A DNA stretch of 64,000 bases from Sansalvadorimonas sp965243775 (GTDB lineage: Bacteria; Pseudomonadota; Gammaproteobacteria; Pseudomonadales; Endozoicomonadaceae), in NCBI GenBank assembly GCA_965243775.1, contig CBDEWF010000043.1:45846-109845 (forward strand). The letters run 5' to 3'. The notes under the pieces are model-generated. The model was not told where the DNA came from. It did no database searches and saw only the letters and a program-made list of their open reading frames with translations. This document shows positions 9,703 through 17,012 of the stretch, piece by piece (the first letter of the stretch is position 1; each line of letters starts with the position of its first letter). The translations under genes were made by a program, and so were the position numbers.

Positions 9703-10917
9703 ATGAAAGAAATTAACAAGGTCGTCCTCGCCTATTCTGGAGGTCTTGACACCTCTGTGATTGCGAAGTGGCTGGAGGATACTTATCTCTGTGAGGTGGT
9801 AACTTTCACTGCTGACCTGGGGCAGGGTGAAGAGGTAGAGCCGGCAAGAGCCAAGGCTCAGGCGCTGGGTATCAAGGAAATCTACATAGAAGACCTGCGA
9901 GAAGAGTTTGTCCGAGATTTTGTTTTTCCCATGTTCCGGGCCAATACCATTTATGAAGGAGAGTATCTGCTCGGCACATCTATTGCGCGGCCGTTAATCG
10001 CCAAACGTCTGGTAGAGATTGCCAACGAAACCGGTGCTGATGCCATCTCTCACGGTGCCACTGGTAAGGGGAATGATCAGGTACGGTTCGAACTGGGTGC
10101 CTATGCCCTGAAGCCGGGTATCCAGGTCATTGCTCCCTGGCGGCAGTGGGACTTAAATTCCCGGGCCAAGCTGCTGGCGTACTGCGATAAACATGGTATT
10201 GAGATCCAGAAGAAAAAGGGCAAGTCTCCCTACTCAATGGATGCCAACCTGCTTCATATCTCTTATGAGGGCGATATCCTGGAAGATCCATGGAATGAGC
10301 CGGAGGAAGATATGTGGCTGTGGAGTGTTTCTCCGGAAGCTGCCCCCGATGAGCCGACTTATATTGACCTCACATTTCAACGGGGTGATATCGTTGCCAT
10401 TGATGGTAACGATATGACACCCGCTGAAGTCCTGACTTATCTGAACAAGATAGGAGGAGCCAATGGTATTGGCCGGGTCGATATTGTCGAAAACCGTTAT
10501 GTCGGCATGAAGGCCAGGGGGTGTTATGAAACCCCGGGAGGCACCATTATTCTCAAGGCCCACAGGGCTATGGAGTCCATCACCCTGGATCGGGAAGCGG
10601 CACACCTGAAGGATGAACTGATGCCCCGATATGCCAAGCTGATCTACAACGGCTATTGGTGGTCACCAGAGCGTGAAATGCTGCAGCAGATGATCGATCA
10701 TTCCCAAGTCTATGTGAATGGCCGTGTACGCCTGAAGCTTTATAAAGGCAATGTGGTTGTTGTCGGGCGTGAGTCTGACCAGACTCTGTTCGACGAAACT
10801 TTTGCCACTTTTGAAGATGATGCCGGTGCTTACAACCATGCAGATGCCGGTGGCTTTATCAAACTGAATGCACTGCGTTTACGCCTGGCTGCCCAGAAAG
10901 GGCGGAAAATGATATAG
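9703..10917 (+). CDS. argG: Argininosuccinate synthase
   Basis: This cytosolic enzyme joins citrulline and aspartate using ATP, the penultimate step of arginine synthesis. At 404 residues it has the usual length of the type-1 enzyme. The N-terminal ATP pyrophosphatase P-loop SGGLDTS is at residues 12-18, and the citrulline/aspartate-binding segments SHGATGKGNDQVRFELGAYAL and YSMDANLLHISYEG are intact. The gene stands alone, with GGAG in front of the ATG and a hairpin about 150 bases after the stop. The 5' region of some 265 bases is AT-rich and should hold its promoter. GC and codon use fit the core genes rather than the AT-rich accessory neighbours. Confidence 0.98.
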   Translation: MKEINKVVLAYSGGLDTSVIAKWLEDTYLCEVVTFTADLGQGEEVEPARAKAQALGIKEIYIEDLREEFVRDFVFPMFRANTIYEGEYLLGTSIARPLIAKRLVEIANETGADAISHGATGKGNDQVRFELGAYALKPGIQVIAPWRQWDLNSRAKLLAYCDKHGIEIQKKKGKSPYSMDANLLHISYEGDILEDPWNEPEEDMWLWSVSPEAAPDEPTYIDLTFQRGDIVAIDGNDMTPAEVLTYLNKIGGANGIGRVDIVENRYVGMKARGCYETPGGTIILKAHRAMESITLDREAAHLKDELMPRYAKLIYNGYWWSPEREMLQQMIDHSQVYVNGRVRLKLYKGNVVVVGRESDQTLFDETFATFEDDAGAYNHADAGGFIKLNALRLRLAAQKGRKMI

Positions 10918-11070
10918 GTTGTTATTCATCTGGTCGCTTTCGGTTGCAGGAAGATAGCTGGCGTATTCTGTGCCGATATCCAGAAAAATATCAACCTGAA
11001 ACACTGCAGTTTGCCCCTGTCTTTGTTGTACTGGCAAAGTCGATCATAGGCAGAGGAGGCATTTTTTCTT

Positions 11071-11091
11071 AAGGCACTCTTTGAGTGCCTT
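11071..11091 (+). terminator. Hairpin downstream of argG
   Basis: AAGGCACTC and GAGTGCCTT form a perfect 9-bp stem with a TTT loop. The following TGTTGT is a weak T-tract, so this is a likely but not strong argG terminator. Confidence 0.55.
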
Positions 11092-11139
11092 GTTGTAGAA
11101 ATACCATCAGCTGAAAAGACGACCCAATAAGGTTTTTTG

Positions 11140-11264
11140 GGTCATGTATGAAATGCGTTGATGTCCGTCATTCCTGCGAAAGCAGGAATCTCAAGCTGGT
11201 AGACTCCTGCTTTCGCAGGAGTGACGAGGTTGTAAAGGGTCATCAACGTATTTGACTCATTACC
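11140..11264. repeat. 125-bp palindromic MITE-like repeat, copy 1
   Basis: This block recurs in inverted orientation at 48515-48639 with only a few differences. Its ends are inverted repeats around AATGCGTTGATG, and its centre holds two palindromes of the type ATTCCTGCGAAAGCAGGAAT and ACTCCTGCTTTCGCAGGAGT. There is no coding capacity. The right end overlaps the kinase gene and supplies its last codons and stop. Confidence 0.9.
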
Positions 11265-13429
11265 GTTTTTTGAGATGCTTGGCGACCACTTCGATCAGAT
11301 TTGTGGCAAACATGTCTTTGCAACAAAGGTTTATATTTTTCCAGTAGCTCGTCAGCGGACGGGCGTTTAGTAGGATCCTTCACTGTGGATTCAGCAATCA
11401 GCTCATTCAATAAATTCTTGTTTCTCTCTGTTAAACTGTGAGCTGTCATCATGCCTTTCACAATTTGACCAAATGCGTAAATATCAATACGGTTGTTATA
11501 ATATTTCCTTATTCCATTTCGACCTTCGAGTGCATAGTTATCAGGATATTTTATTTCCGGTGCAACATATCTGTTATTCTGATCAAATTTTGGAACCTCG
11601 CGCACTTCAGTAGATACTAAAGGCTTGGCTACACCAAAATCTGATATTTTTAAATGGCCATTGTGCATGCAGAGAATGTTAGGAGAACGAAGATCCCGGT
11701 GGACAATACCATTTGCATGCATATAAGAGAGTCCCTCCAGGAGATCGAGAACCCACTGGTTAATTTGTTGTGGTTTGAACCGTGATGGCCATTTCAGCTT
11801 CTCATGCAGATCACATTCTGCCAGTTCAAGTAATAAACCATCACATAGCCCTGAATCAGAGTCATAAAAAGCTTTCTCGCACCCAAGAATATTCTTATGC
11901 TTGAACTGAAAGTAAACGTCTGCTTCTTTCTTGAATGATTTTTGTGCTTGTATTTGAGTTGGTGCCTTAAATCTTCCTTTGTCATTTTTATCTTGAGGGG
12001 TCCAAACTTTTAGTGCGAACGGTTTTCCATTTTTTTTGACTTGATAAACTCTTCCATAGACGCCACTTCCCAGTACTTTTCCGATTGTAAGACTCGGATC
12101 TTCTTTCACCGATTTTGGTAATAACGGACTGTCATTTTTTCTGGAGGAAGGATTGACTGTATAAGCAGTATGCCCGGTTCTCTCGACAGGCCGCAGTGGC
12201 TCTTGTTTTACAGTTTGAGGCGCAGGAGAGTTCTGCAAAGAACCTCTTTGCAGGCATTCCCCTGATAGTTTTCTTCTAATGGCTCTCCTGATTGGTCTCG
12301 CTTCAGCTCTGGGTGTTTCTGCTAAAGTTTCAGACTCATCTTTAGGTGGTTTGATAAGGAGGCTGCTCTGTTCAGAGAAAGAGTGATTTTCTGAGCAAGG
12401 TTTCTTGGTAGGAAACTTCGCATCCCCGCTATCAAGCCTGCGGCGTTTTCTTGTTAGTGTATTTGTTAAGCAAATGTTATTTGATTTTTCTGTGTCTTTA
12501 TTCGCAGGTTGTATGGAAATGGCTCCAGAAGAGCTCGAAGGGTTTTGATGACAAGATGACGAACGTGTTTCTGCCAGGGTTTTTCTTTCAGCTCTAATAT
12601 CCTTGACACTCTTTGCCTTCGATCCAGAAGAAGCTTCTTTTCTCAGTGTACTGCGTGTCTTTTCATGAATGGATCTATCGGATTTTTCTTTTCTTCTTTT
12701 TAAGAAAAGATCTCTGTTAGTGTTCGCGGAAACATCCTCATTCTTAACTTCTTTGGCAATAGACTCTTTATTCCGCATTTGCCTTGTCTGGATAGAAGAA
12801 TCACCAGAAGTTGTTGATGCGGGAGGTTGCTGGATAGAAGTAACAGGCTGTTTAAAGGAACTTTCTTTCCTTGTTTTCCTGATAGCTTCCACATTTGTCG
12901 CGTGGTGTTGCTGGTTACCTGATGCTGCATCCTCTCTTATTTTTGCACGTACCTTGTCATGAAGGGTTGGTTTATTTTTTTTGTCGAACCTCTGGGATAA
13001 AGTGAATCCCCTTTCAGTTTTCCTGGTCTTTTCCTGACTGGCTTTCTTTACAGGAATACTATTCTCAGAAACTTGTTTTCTTTGAGCGTTCTGAGGTGCA
13101 GATTGAACAGGAGGCAGCTTCTTTTCATGTAATGCGGCTTTACATTGGGCAAGCTGCCTTAGCGGTTGCCTGGCAAGACTGGTCTTGTTGGTATTGTTTG
13201 GTAGCGGCTGAATCACTCTTTTGGGGAGAGCTTGAATAGGTGGTCTTTGAGAGGTGTAGTGCCCAGCAGGCTGAGGGGCTTTATACGGCGGATGACAAGG
13301 CCTCACTGTACGGTTGAACAAAACGGACGCAGGGGCTGAAACCAGCTCCTGAACGCGCGAATAAATATATGATGATGTAATCGTATTAAAAACAGTGTTT
13401 ACGGCAGAACCCAGACCCAAATAATACAT
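11243..13429 (-). CDS. Eukaryotic-like protein kinase (TKL-like) with long basic N-terminal region
   Basis: The product is 728 residues. The first ~440 are low-complexity, Lys/Arg/Ser-rich and probably disordered. The C-terminal third is a complete protein kinase domain: glycine loop GSGVYGRVYQ, catalytic Lys at about 474 (FALKVW), HRDLRSPN with the catalytic Asp at about 579, SDFGVAKPL, and YVAPEIKYP in the activation segment. The loop sequence HRDLRSPN is closer to eukaryotic tyrosine-kinase-like kinases than to the PknB type (HRDLKPxN). No transmembrane or PASTA segments are present, unlike usual bacterial sensor kinases. There is no signal peptide. The final codons (VMSQIR and stop) come from the MITE-like repeat, so the original tail has been replaced or trimmed. 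The gene converges with argG. A translocated effector kinase is plausible but not shown. Confidence 0.88.
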   Translation of the reverse strand: MYYLGLGSAVNTVFNTITSSYIYSRVQELVSAPASVLFNRTVRPCHPPYKAPQPAGHYTSQRPPIQALPKRVIQPLPNNTNKTSLARQPLRQLAQCKAALHEKKLPPVQSAPQNAQRKQVSENSIPVKKASQEKTRKTERGFTLSQRFDKKNKPTLHDKVRAKIREDAASGNQQHHATNVEAIRKTRKESSFKQPVTSIQQPPASTTSGDSSIQTRQMRNKESIAKEVKNEDVSANTNRDLFLKRRKEKSDRSIHEKTRSTLRKEASSGSKAKSVKDIRAERKTLAETRSSSCHQNPSSSSGAISIQPANKDTEKSNNICLTNTLTRKRRRLDSGDAKFPTKKPCSENHSFSEQSSLLIKPPKDESETLAETPRAEARPIRRAIRRKLSGECLQRGSLQNSPAPQTVKQEPLRPVERTGHTAYTVNPSSRKNDSPLLPKSVKEDPSLTIGKVLGSGVYGRVYQVKKNGKPFALKVWTPQDKNDKGRFKAPTQIQAQKSFKKEADVYFQFKHKNILGCEKAFYDSDSGLCDGLLLELAECDLHEKLKWPSRFKPQQINQWVLDLLEGLSYMHANGIVHRDLRSPNILCMHNGHLKISDFGVAKPLVSTEVREVPKFDQNNRYVAPEIKYPDNYALEGRNGIRKYYNNRIDIYAFGQIVKGMMTAHSLTERNKNLLNELIAESTVKDPTKRPSADELLEKYKPLLQRHVCHKSDRSGRQASQKTVMSQIR

Positions 13430-13525
13430 CTCCTTACCTCCTGACTATCCATGTCAATCAATACATGATTAGAGGCGAGAGGCAGGGGAAAGTTCCCATA
13501 GAGGCCGGGTTGTTAGGGAAAAATA

Positions 13526-13555
13526 GTAAAAAAACGCCCGGATTGTGCCCGGGCG
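13526..13555 (-). terminator. Rho-independent terminator of acs
   Basis: Read on the minus strand, CGCCCGGGC...CCGGGCG forms a stem of about 7-8 bp followed by a run of seven T. It begins about 18 bases after the acs stop. Confidence 0.88.
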
Positions 13556-13573
13556 CTAGCGTATCGGCGGCGA

Positions 13574-15538
13574 TCAGGCCCCGACATCTACCCGATCAGC
13601 AATCAGCTGATCAACAACACCGGGGTCTGCCAGTGTTGAGGTATCTCCTAAATTGTCGCACTCCCCGGCGGCGATCTTGCGCAGGATGCGGCGCATAATC
13701 TTGCCAGAGCGGGTTTTGGGCAGGCCGGGAGCATTCTGGATAATATCCGGCGTCGCGATGGGACCGATCTCGTGGCGTACCCACTTCTTGAGATCGCTGG
13801 CCAGCTCAAAGGAGTACTCCACATCCTTGTTCAGGGTGATATAGACATAGATGCCCTGGCCCTTGATATCGTGGGGATAACCCACCACAGCCGCCTCGGC
13901 AACGTTCTCGTGGGCCACCATGGCACTTTCGATCTCTGCAGTGCCCATACGGTGACCGGACACATTGATAACATCATCGACCCGACCAGTGATCCAGTAA
14001 TAGCCATCCTCATCACGGCGGGCTCCATCGCCGGTACAGTACATCCCCTTGAAGGTGGTGAAATAGGTCTGCACGAAGCGTTCATGATCCCCGAATACCG
14101 TACGGGCCTGGCCGGGCCAGCTATCCAGGATAACCAGATTTCCTTCGCAGGGGCCATCCACAATGTTACCCATATTGTCGACAATAGCTGGCAAAACTCC
14201 GAAGAAGGGCCTGGTGGCTGAACCGGGTTTCAGAGGTGTTGCACCGGGAAGTGGGGTAATCATGGCTGCACCGGTTTCTGTCTGCCACCAGGTATCCACT
14301 ATGGGGCAGCGCTTCTCACCCACTGTTTCGTAGTACCACTGCCATGCCTGGGGATTGATGGGTTCTCCAACAGTTCCCAGCAGACGCAGGCTTTTGCGGC
14401 TGGTGTCTGCCACGGCCTCATCGCCATGGGCCATCAGTGCCCGTATAGCCGTAGGAGCAATATAGAGAATATTGATCTGGTACTTATCTACGATCTGGCA
14501 GACCCGTTTAACACTGGGGTAATTGGGCACACCTTCATGCATAACAATGGTGGCGCCGTTAGTGAGTGGCCCGTAAACCACATAGGAGTGGCCGGTGACC
14601 CAGCCAACATCGGCGTTACACCAGAACACTTCACCATCCTGGTAATCAAACAGGTACTGGTGGGTCATGGAGGCGTAGACAAGATATCCTCCAGTGGTGT
14701 GGAGAACACCCTTGGGCTTGCCAGTTGAGCCCGAGGTGTACAGGATAAACAGAGGGTCTTCCGCGCCCATTTCCCTTGCCTGACAGTAGGGAGAGGAGAG
14801 ATCAATCAGCTGATGCCACCATACATCCCGGTGAGAATGCCAGGGCACATCAGCTCCGGTGCGCTGGTAAACAATAACCTTCTCAATGGTGCGTATTTCC
14901 GGATGGGTCAGGGCCTCATCAACATTGGCCTTCAGGGGAACCTTCTTGCCAGCTCGTACACCTTCATCTGAGGTAATAATAATCTTGGCGTGACTGTCGA
15001 TAACCCGGCCAGCCAGTGCTTCCGGGGAAAAACCGGCAAACACGACAGAATGAATAGCACCGATCCGGGTACAGGCCAGCATGGCAACAGCGGCTTCAAT
15101 AACCATGGGCATGTAGATGGCAACAACATCTCCCTGGCGCACTCCCTGGGATTTCAGGGCATTGGCGAAGCGGCAGACCTGTTCATGGAGTTCACGGTAG
15201 GTAATGGAGCGCTCTTCACCCGGTTCATCACCTTCCCAGTAGATCGCGATCTGATCACCTTTCTCTTCCAGATGGCGGTCGAGACAGTTATGGGAAACGT
15301 TAGTGGTACCGTCCTTGAACCACTTGATATCAACATGGTGGTCATCGAAAGAGACGGTTTTCACTTTAGTAAAAGGGTTGAACCAGTCGATACGTTGTCC
15401 ATGTTCCCGCCAGAAGCCTTCGGGGTTAACAATGGACTGCTGGTACATCTGCTTGTACTGCTCTTCATTGCATAGAGCCCTTTCGGCACTGGCAGGGTCG
15501 ACAGGATAAACGGAGGGAGTCGCAGATTCGTTGCTCAT
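13574..15538 (-). CDS. acs: Acetyl-CoA synthetase
   Basis: This cytosolic enzyme converts acetate, ATP and CoA into acetyl-CoA, AMP and pyrophosphate, through acetyl-AMP. The 654 residues match the E. coli length of 652. The ATP-binding motif YTSGSTGKPKGV, the DTWWQTETG segment, the hinge region GRVDDVINVSGHRMG and the C-terminal PKTRSGKIMRR (whose Lys is the acetylation site used to switch off the enzyme) are all present. It is the scavenging enzyme for low acetate. In Vibrio and Pseudomonas its transcription depends on the CrbS/CrbR (MxtR/ErdR) two-component pair; homologues of both lie 5-10 kb away at 20926-25610, and the acetate symporter lies at 30 kb. A strong terminator follows the stop. 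Confidence 0.98.
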   Translation of the reverse strand: MSNESATPSVYPVDPASAERALCNEEQYKQMYQQSIVNPEGFWREHGQRIDWFNPFTKVKTVSFDDHHVDIKWFKDGTTNVSHNCLDRHLEEKGDQIAIYWEGDEPGEERSITYRELHEQVCRFANALKSQGVRQGDVVAIYMPMVIEAAVAMLACTRIGAIHSVVFAGFSPEALAGRVIDSHAKIIITSDEGVRAGKKVPLKANVDEALTHPEIRTIEKVIVYQRTGADVPWHSHRDVWWHQLIDLSSPYCQAREMGAEDPLFILYTSGSTGKPKGVLHTTGGYLVYASMTHQYLFDYQDGEVFWCNADVGWVTGHSYVVYGPLTNGATIVMHEGVPNYPSVKRVCQIVDKYQINILYIAPTAIRALMAHGDEAVADTSRKSLRLLGTVGEPINPQAWQWYYETVGEKRCPIVDTWWQTETGAAMITPLPGATPLKPGSATRPFFGVLPAIVDNMGNIVDGPCEGNLVILDSWPGQARTVFGDHERFVQTYFTTFKGMYCTGDGARRDEDGYYWITGRVDDVINVSGHRMGTAEIESAMVAHENVAEAAVVGYPHDIKGQGIYVYITLNKDVEYSFELASDLKKWVRHEIGPIATPDIIQNAPGLPKTRSGKIMRRILRKIAAGECDNLGDTSTLADPGVVDQLIADRVDVGA

Positions 15539-15734
15539 GGCGTCATACCTGTTCTTGTTCTTGTTGTTAGTACGATGTTGTTAGTACGGTTGCTTTTATT
15601 CTTATCAACTGTTTTGAATTCTGTGTGGGACGGCTTGGATTGTTACTTTTGCCGGGCAGGTAGGCTATTAGACCTTGGTCTAAGGAGAGGTACTATCAGA
15701 GGAGAAAATGATGCAAATGCAGTGGTTGATATGG

Positions 15735-15794
15735 AGATATCGCCCGCATGTGGGGCGCCGCAGCGCGGCGTCCCACACCATGCGCTTGTTAGGT
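15735..15794 (-). repeat. attC-like integron recombination site A
   Basis: On the minus strand the site starts ACCTAACAAGCGCATGG and folds back onto CATGCGGGCG through a long imperfect hairpin with a CGCCG/CGGCG stem. It fits R''-L''-L'-R' of attC. The last R' half reads GCGATATC instead of GCGTTATG, as if the array ended here at a secondary site or was cut. About 50 bases are identical to site D at 53078-53137. It abuts the stop of the next gene by 6 bases. Confidence 0.75.
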
Positions 15795-15799
15795 GCTGG

Positions 15800-16279
15800 C
15801 TATTTGATGACACTAACAACCGCTTTAGCACACTCTTGGTCGTGTTCTATGTAGCCACCTGCTACCCCAACTGCACCAATCAGTTTGCCGCTTTTTGAGA
15901 AGATCGGCTCACCGCCACCAATTGGAAGCAAACCAGGGAACTGCTTAAACTCAGGCTTTGCAGTAGTAATCTCGGCTACCTTATCTGTTGAAGTAGACCA
16001 AGCTAATGCTGTTTCAGCCTTTAGTGTTGCTCCGGTATAGGCTGAAGGCAGGGCTTCATCCATCCGTAGAGAAGCAACTACATCAAGTCCTCGATCTACA
16101 ATGACAACAGCCATATTCCAGTTCTTTTCACTTGCTAAGGACTGGCAAGCCTGAATTCCTTTCAAGGCTTGATCTGATCGTAAAAAAGGACGAAGACTTT
16201 CTGCATTTGCGGCAGAAGAAAAAATAGCGGCTGCCAGTGCTGACGCAAGGAGTGTACTGATTTTCATATCAAGTTTCAT
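15800..16279 (-). CDS. Exported GlcG/HbpS-family protein on an integron cassette
   Basis: The mature protein belongs to the GlcG/HbpS family (DUF336), small oligomeric proteins that bind haem or cofactors outside the cytoplasm or sit beside oxidoreductases. The signature FPGLLPIGGGEPIFSKSGK followed by LIGAVGVAGG is clear, with ATLKAETALAWS upstream. A signal peptide (MKISTLLASALAAAIFSSAANA) starts at the ATG at 16267; an ATG at 16279 gives four more residues (MKLD). The open frame continues further upstream to 16420, but that part runs through the attC site and is unlikely to be translated. The gene is bounded on both sides by attC-like sites and its stop is 6 bases from site A, the standard arrangement of a gene cassette read on the minus strand. 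Haem binding itself is inferred. Confidence 0.88.
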   Translation of the reverse strand: MKLDMKISTLLASALAAAIFSSAANAESLRPFLRSDQALKGIQACQSLASEKNWNMAVVIVDRGLDVVASLRMDEALPSAYTGATLKAETALAWSTSTDKVAEITTAKPEFKQFPGLLPIGGGEPIFSKSGKLIGAVGVAGGYIEHDQECAKAVVSVIK

Positions 16280-16360
16280 TTTTATGATGTTGGAGACATC
16301 TATATTAGCAATAGACGACAAAGACTGCTTTGTGAAAGATGTAACTGGATGTATGTGAGC

Positions 16361-16406
16361 ACCTAACGCCTGCATGTGCGGCGCCGAAGGCTCATATGTG
16401 TTATGT
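16361..16406 (-). repeat. attC-like site B
   Basis: On the minus strand the site runs from ACATAACACATATGAG to CATGCAGGCGTTAGGT. The R'' (ACATAAC) and R' (GTTAGGT) boxes fit the attC consensus, and CATATG/CATGTG can pair between them. It is short (46 bases) and its inner arms pair less well than in site A. Confidence 0.65.
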
Positions 16407-16775
16407 TGCAGCCCCACCACACGGGAATACTGGTTGGGGCAGCGGACTTTCTATCGCTTGTGGCTGAGCATGTGCAGCGCACAATTTTTAAGCCTGATTG
16501 TACATTGCCCTTGTGGGAGAAGAAACTTGCATAGAGCTTTTACACTGTAAACCCGCGATGCCATGCCCAACAAAATGTGATGATTGTTTCGATGATGGCC
16601 TTGAACCAGCAAATAGCTTTGAGCTGCGGAACAACCGACTTGTAGCTGTTGAGAGCCAATGGATTTCATTGGTGGCAAGATTGCCAAAAAAGAGTTGCTC
16701 CAAATACCAGCTTAAAAAAGCATCAGAATGAACACCGGACTTACCGACAAGAAAAGACTAAATTTTGTTGCTGCG
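16407..16775 (-). other. Probable gene cassette without a confident ORF
   Basis: This segment lies between attC-like sites B and E, so it has the position of a cassette. On the minus strand two overlapping frames of 71 codons (16703-16488) and 78 codons (16687-16451) are open, and on the plus strand a 77-codon frame starts at a TTG (16498). None resembles a known family or has a good ribosome site. The cassette may be promoterless, carry a non-coding function, or hold one of these as a small orphan gene. Confidence 0.45.
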
Positions 16776-16843
16776 ACATAACGCCAATTTCAGGCGCAGT
16801 CCCCTGGAAATTTTTGGTATGTGTTCTTACTGAGTTGTTATGA
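16776..16843 (-). repeat. attC-like site E
   Basis: On the minus strand it starts TCATAACAACTC and ends TTGGCGTTATGT. The inner arms CCAAAAATTTCCAGG and CCTGAAATTGG pair with a few bulged bases, which is the extrahelical-base pattern expected of attC. With sites A and B this makes three sites and two cassettes in about 1.1 kb, with no integrase gene in the window. Confidence 0.65.
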
Positions 16844-17012
16844 ATTTATGCGTATTGTCACAGTCTTATTATTGTTAATATGAATTAGCTAAGGAAGTCG
16901 CTCTCCAGAGTACGTAGCCCATATCACCATTCCAGTCAAGCTTCATATGACTGGGGTTTTTAGATAATTGAATCGCGGGAAATACGATGCAAAGGAACTT
17001 GATAGGTGTAAT

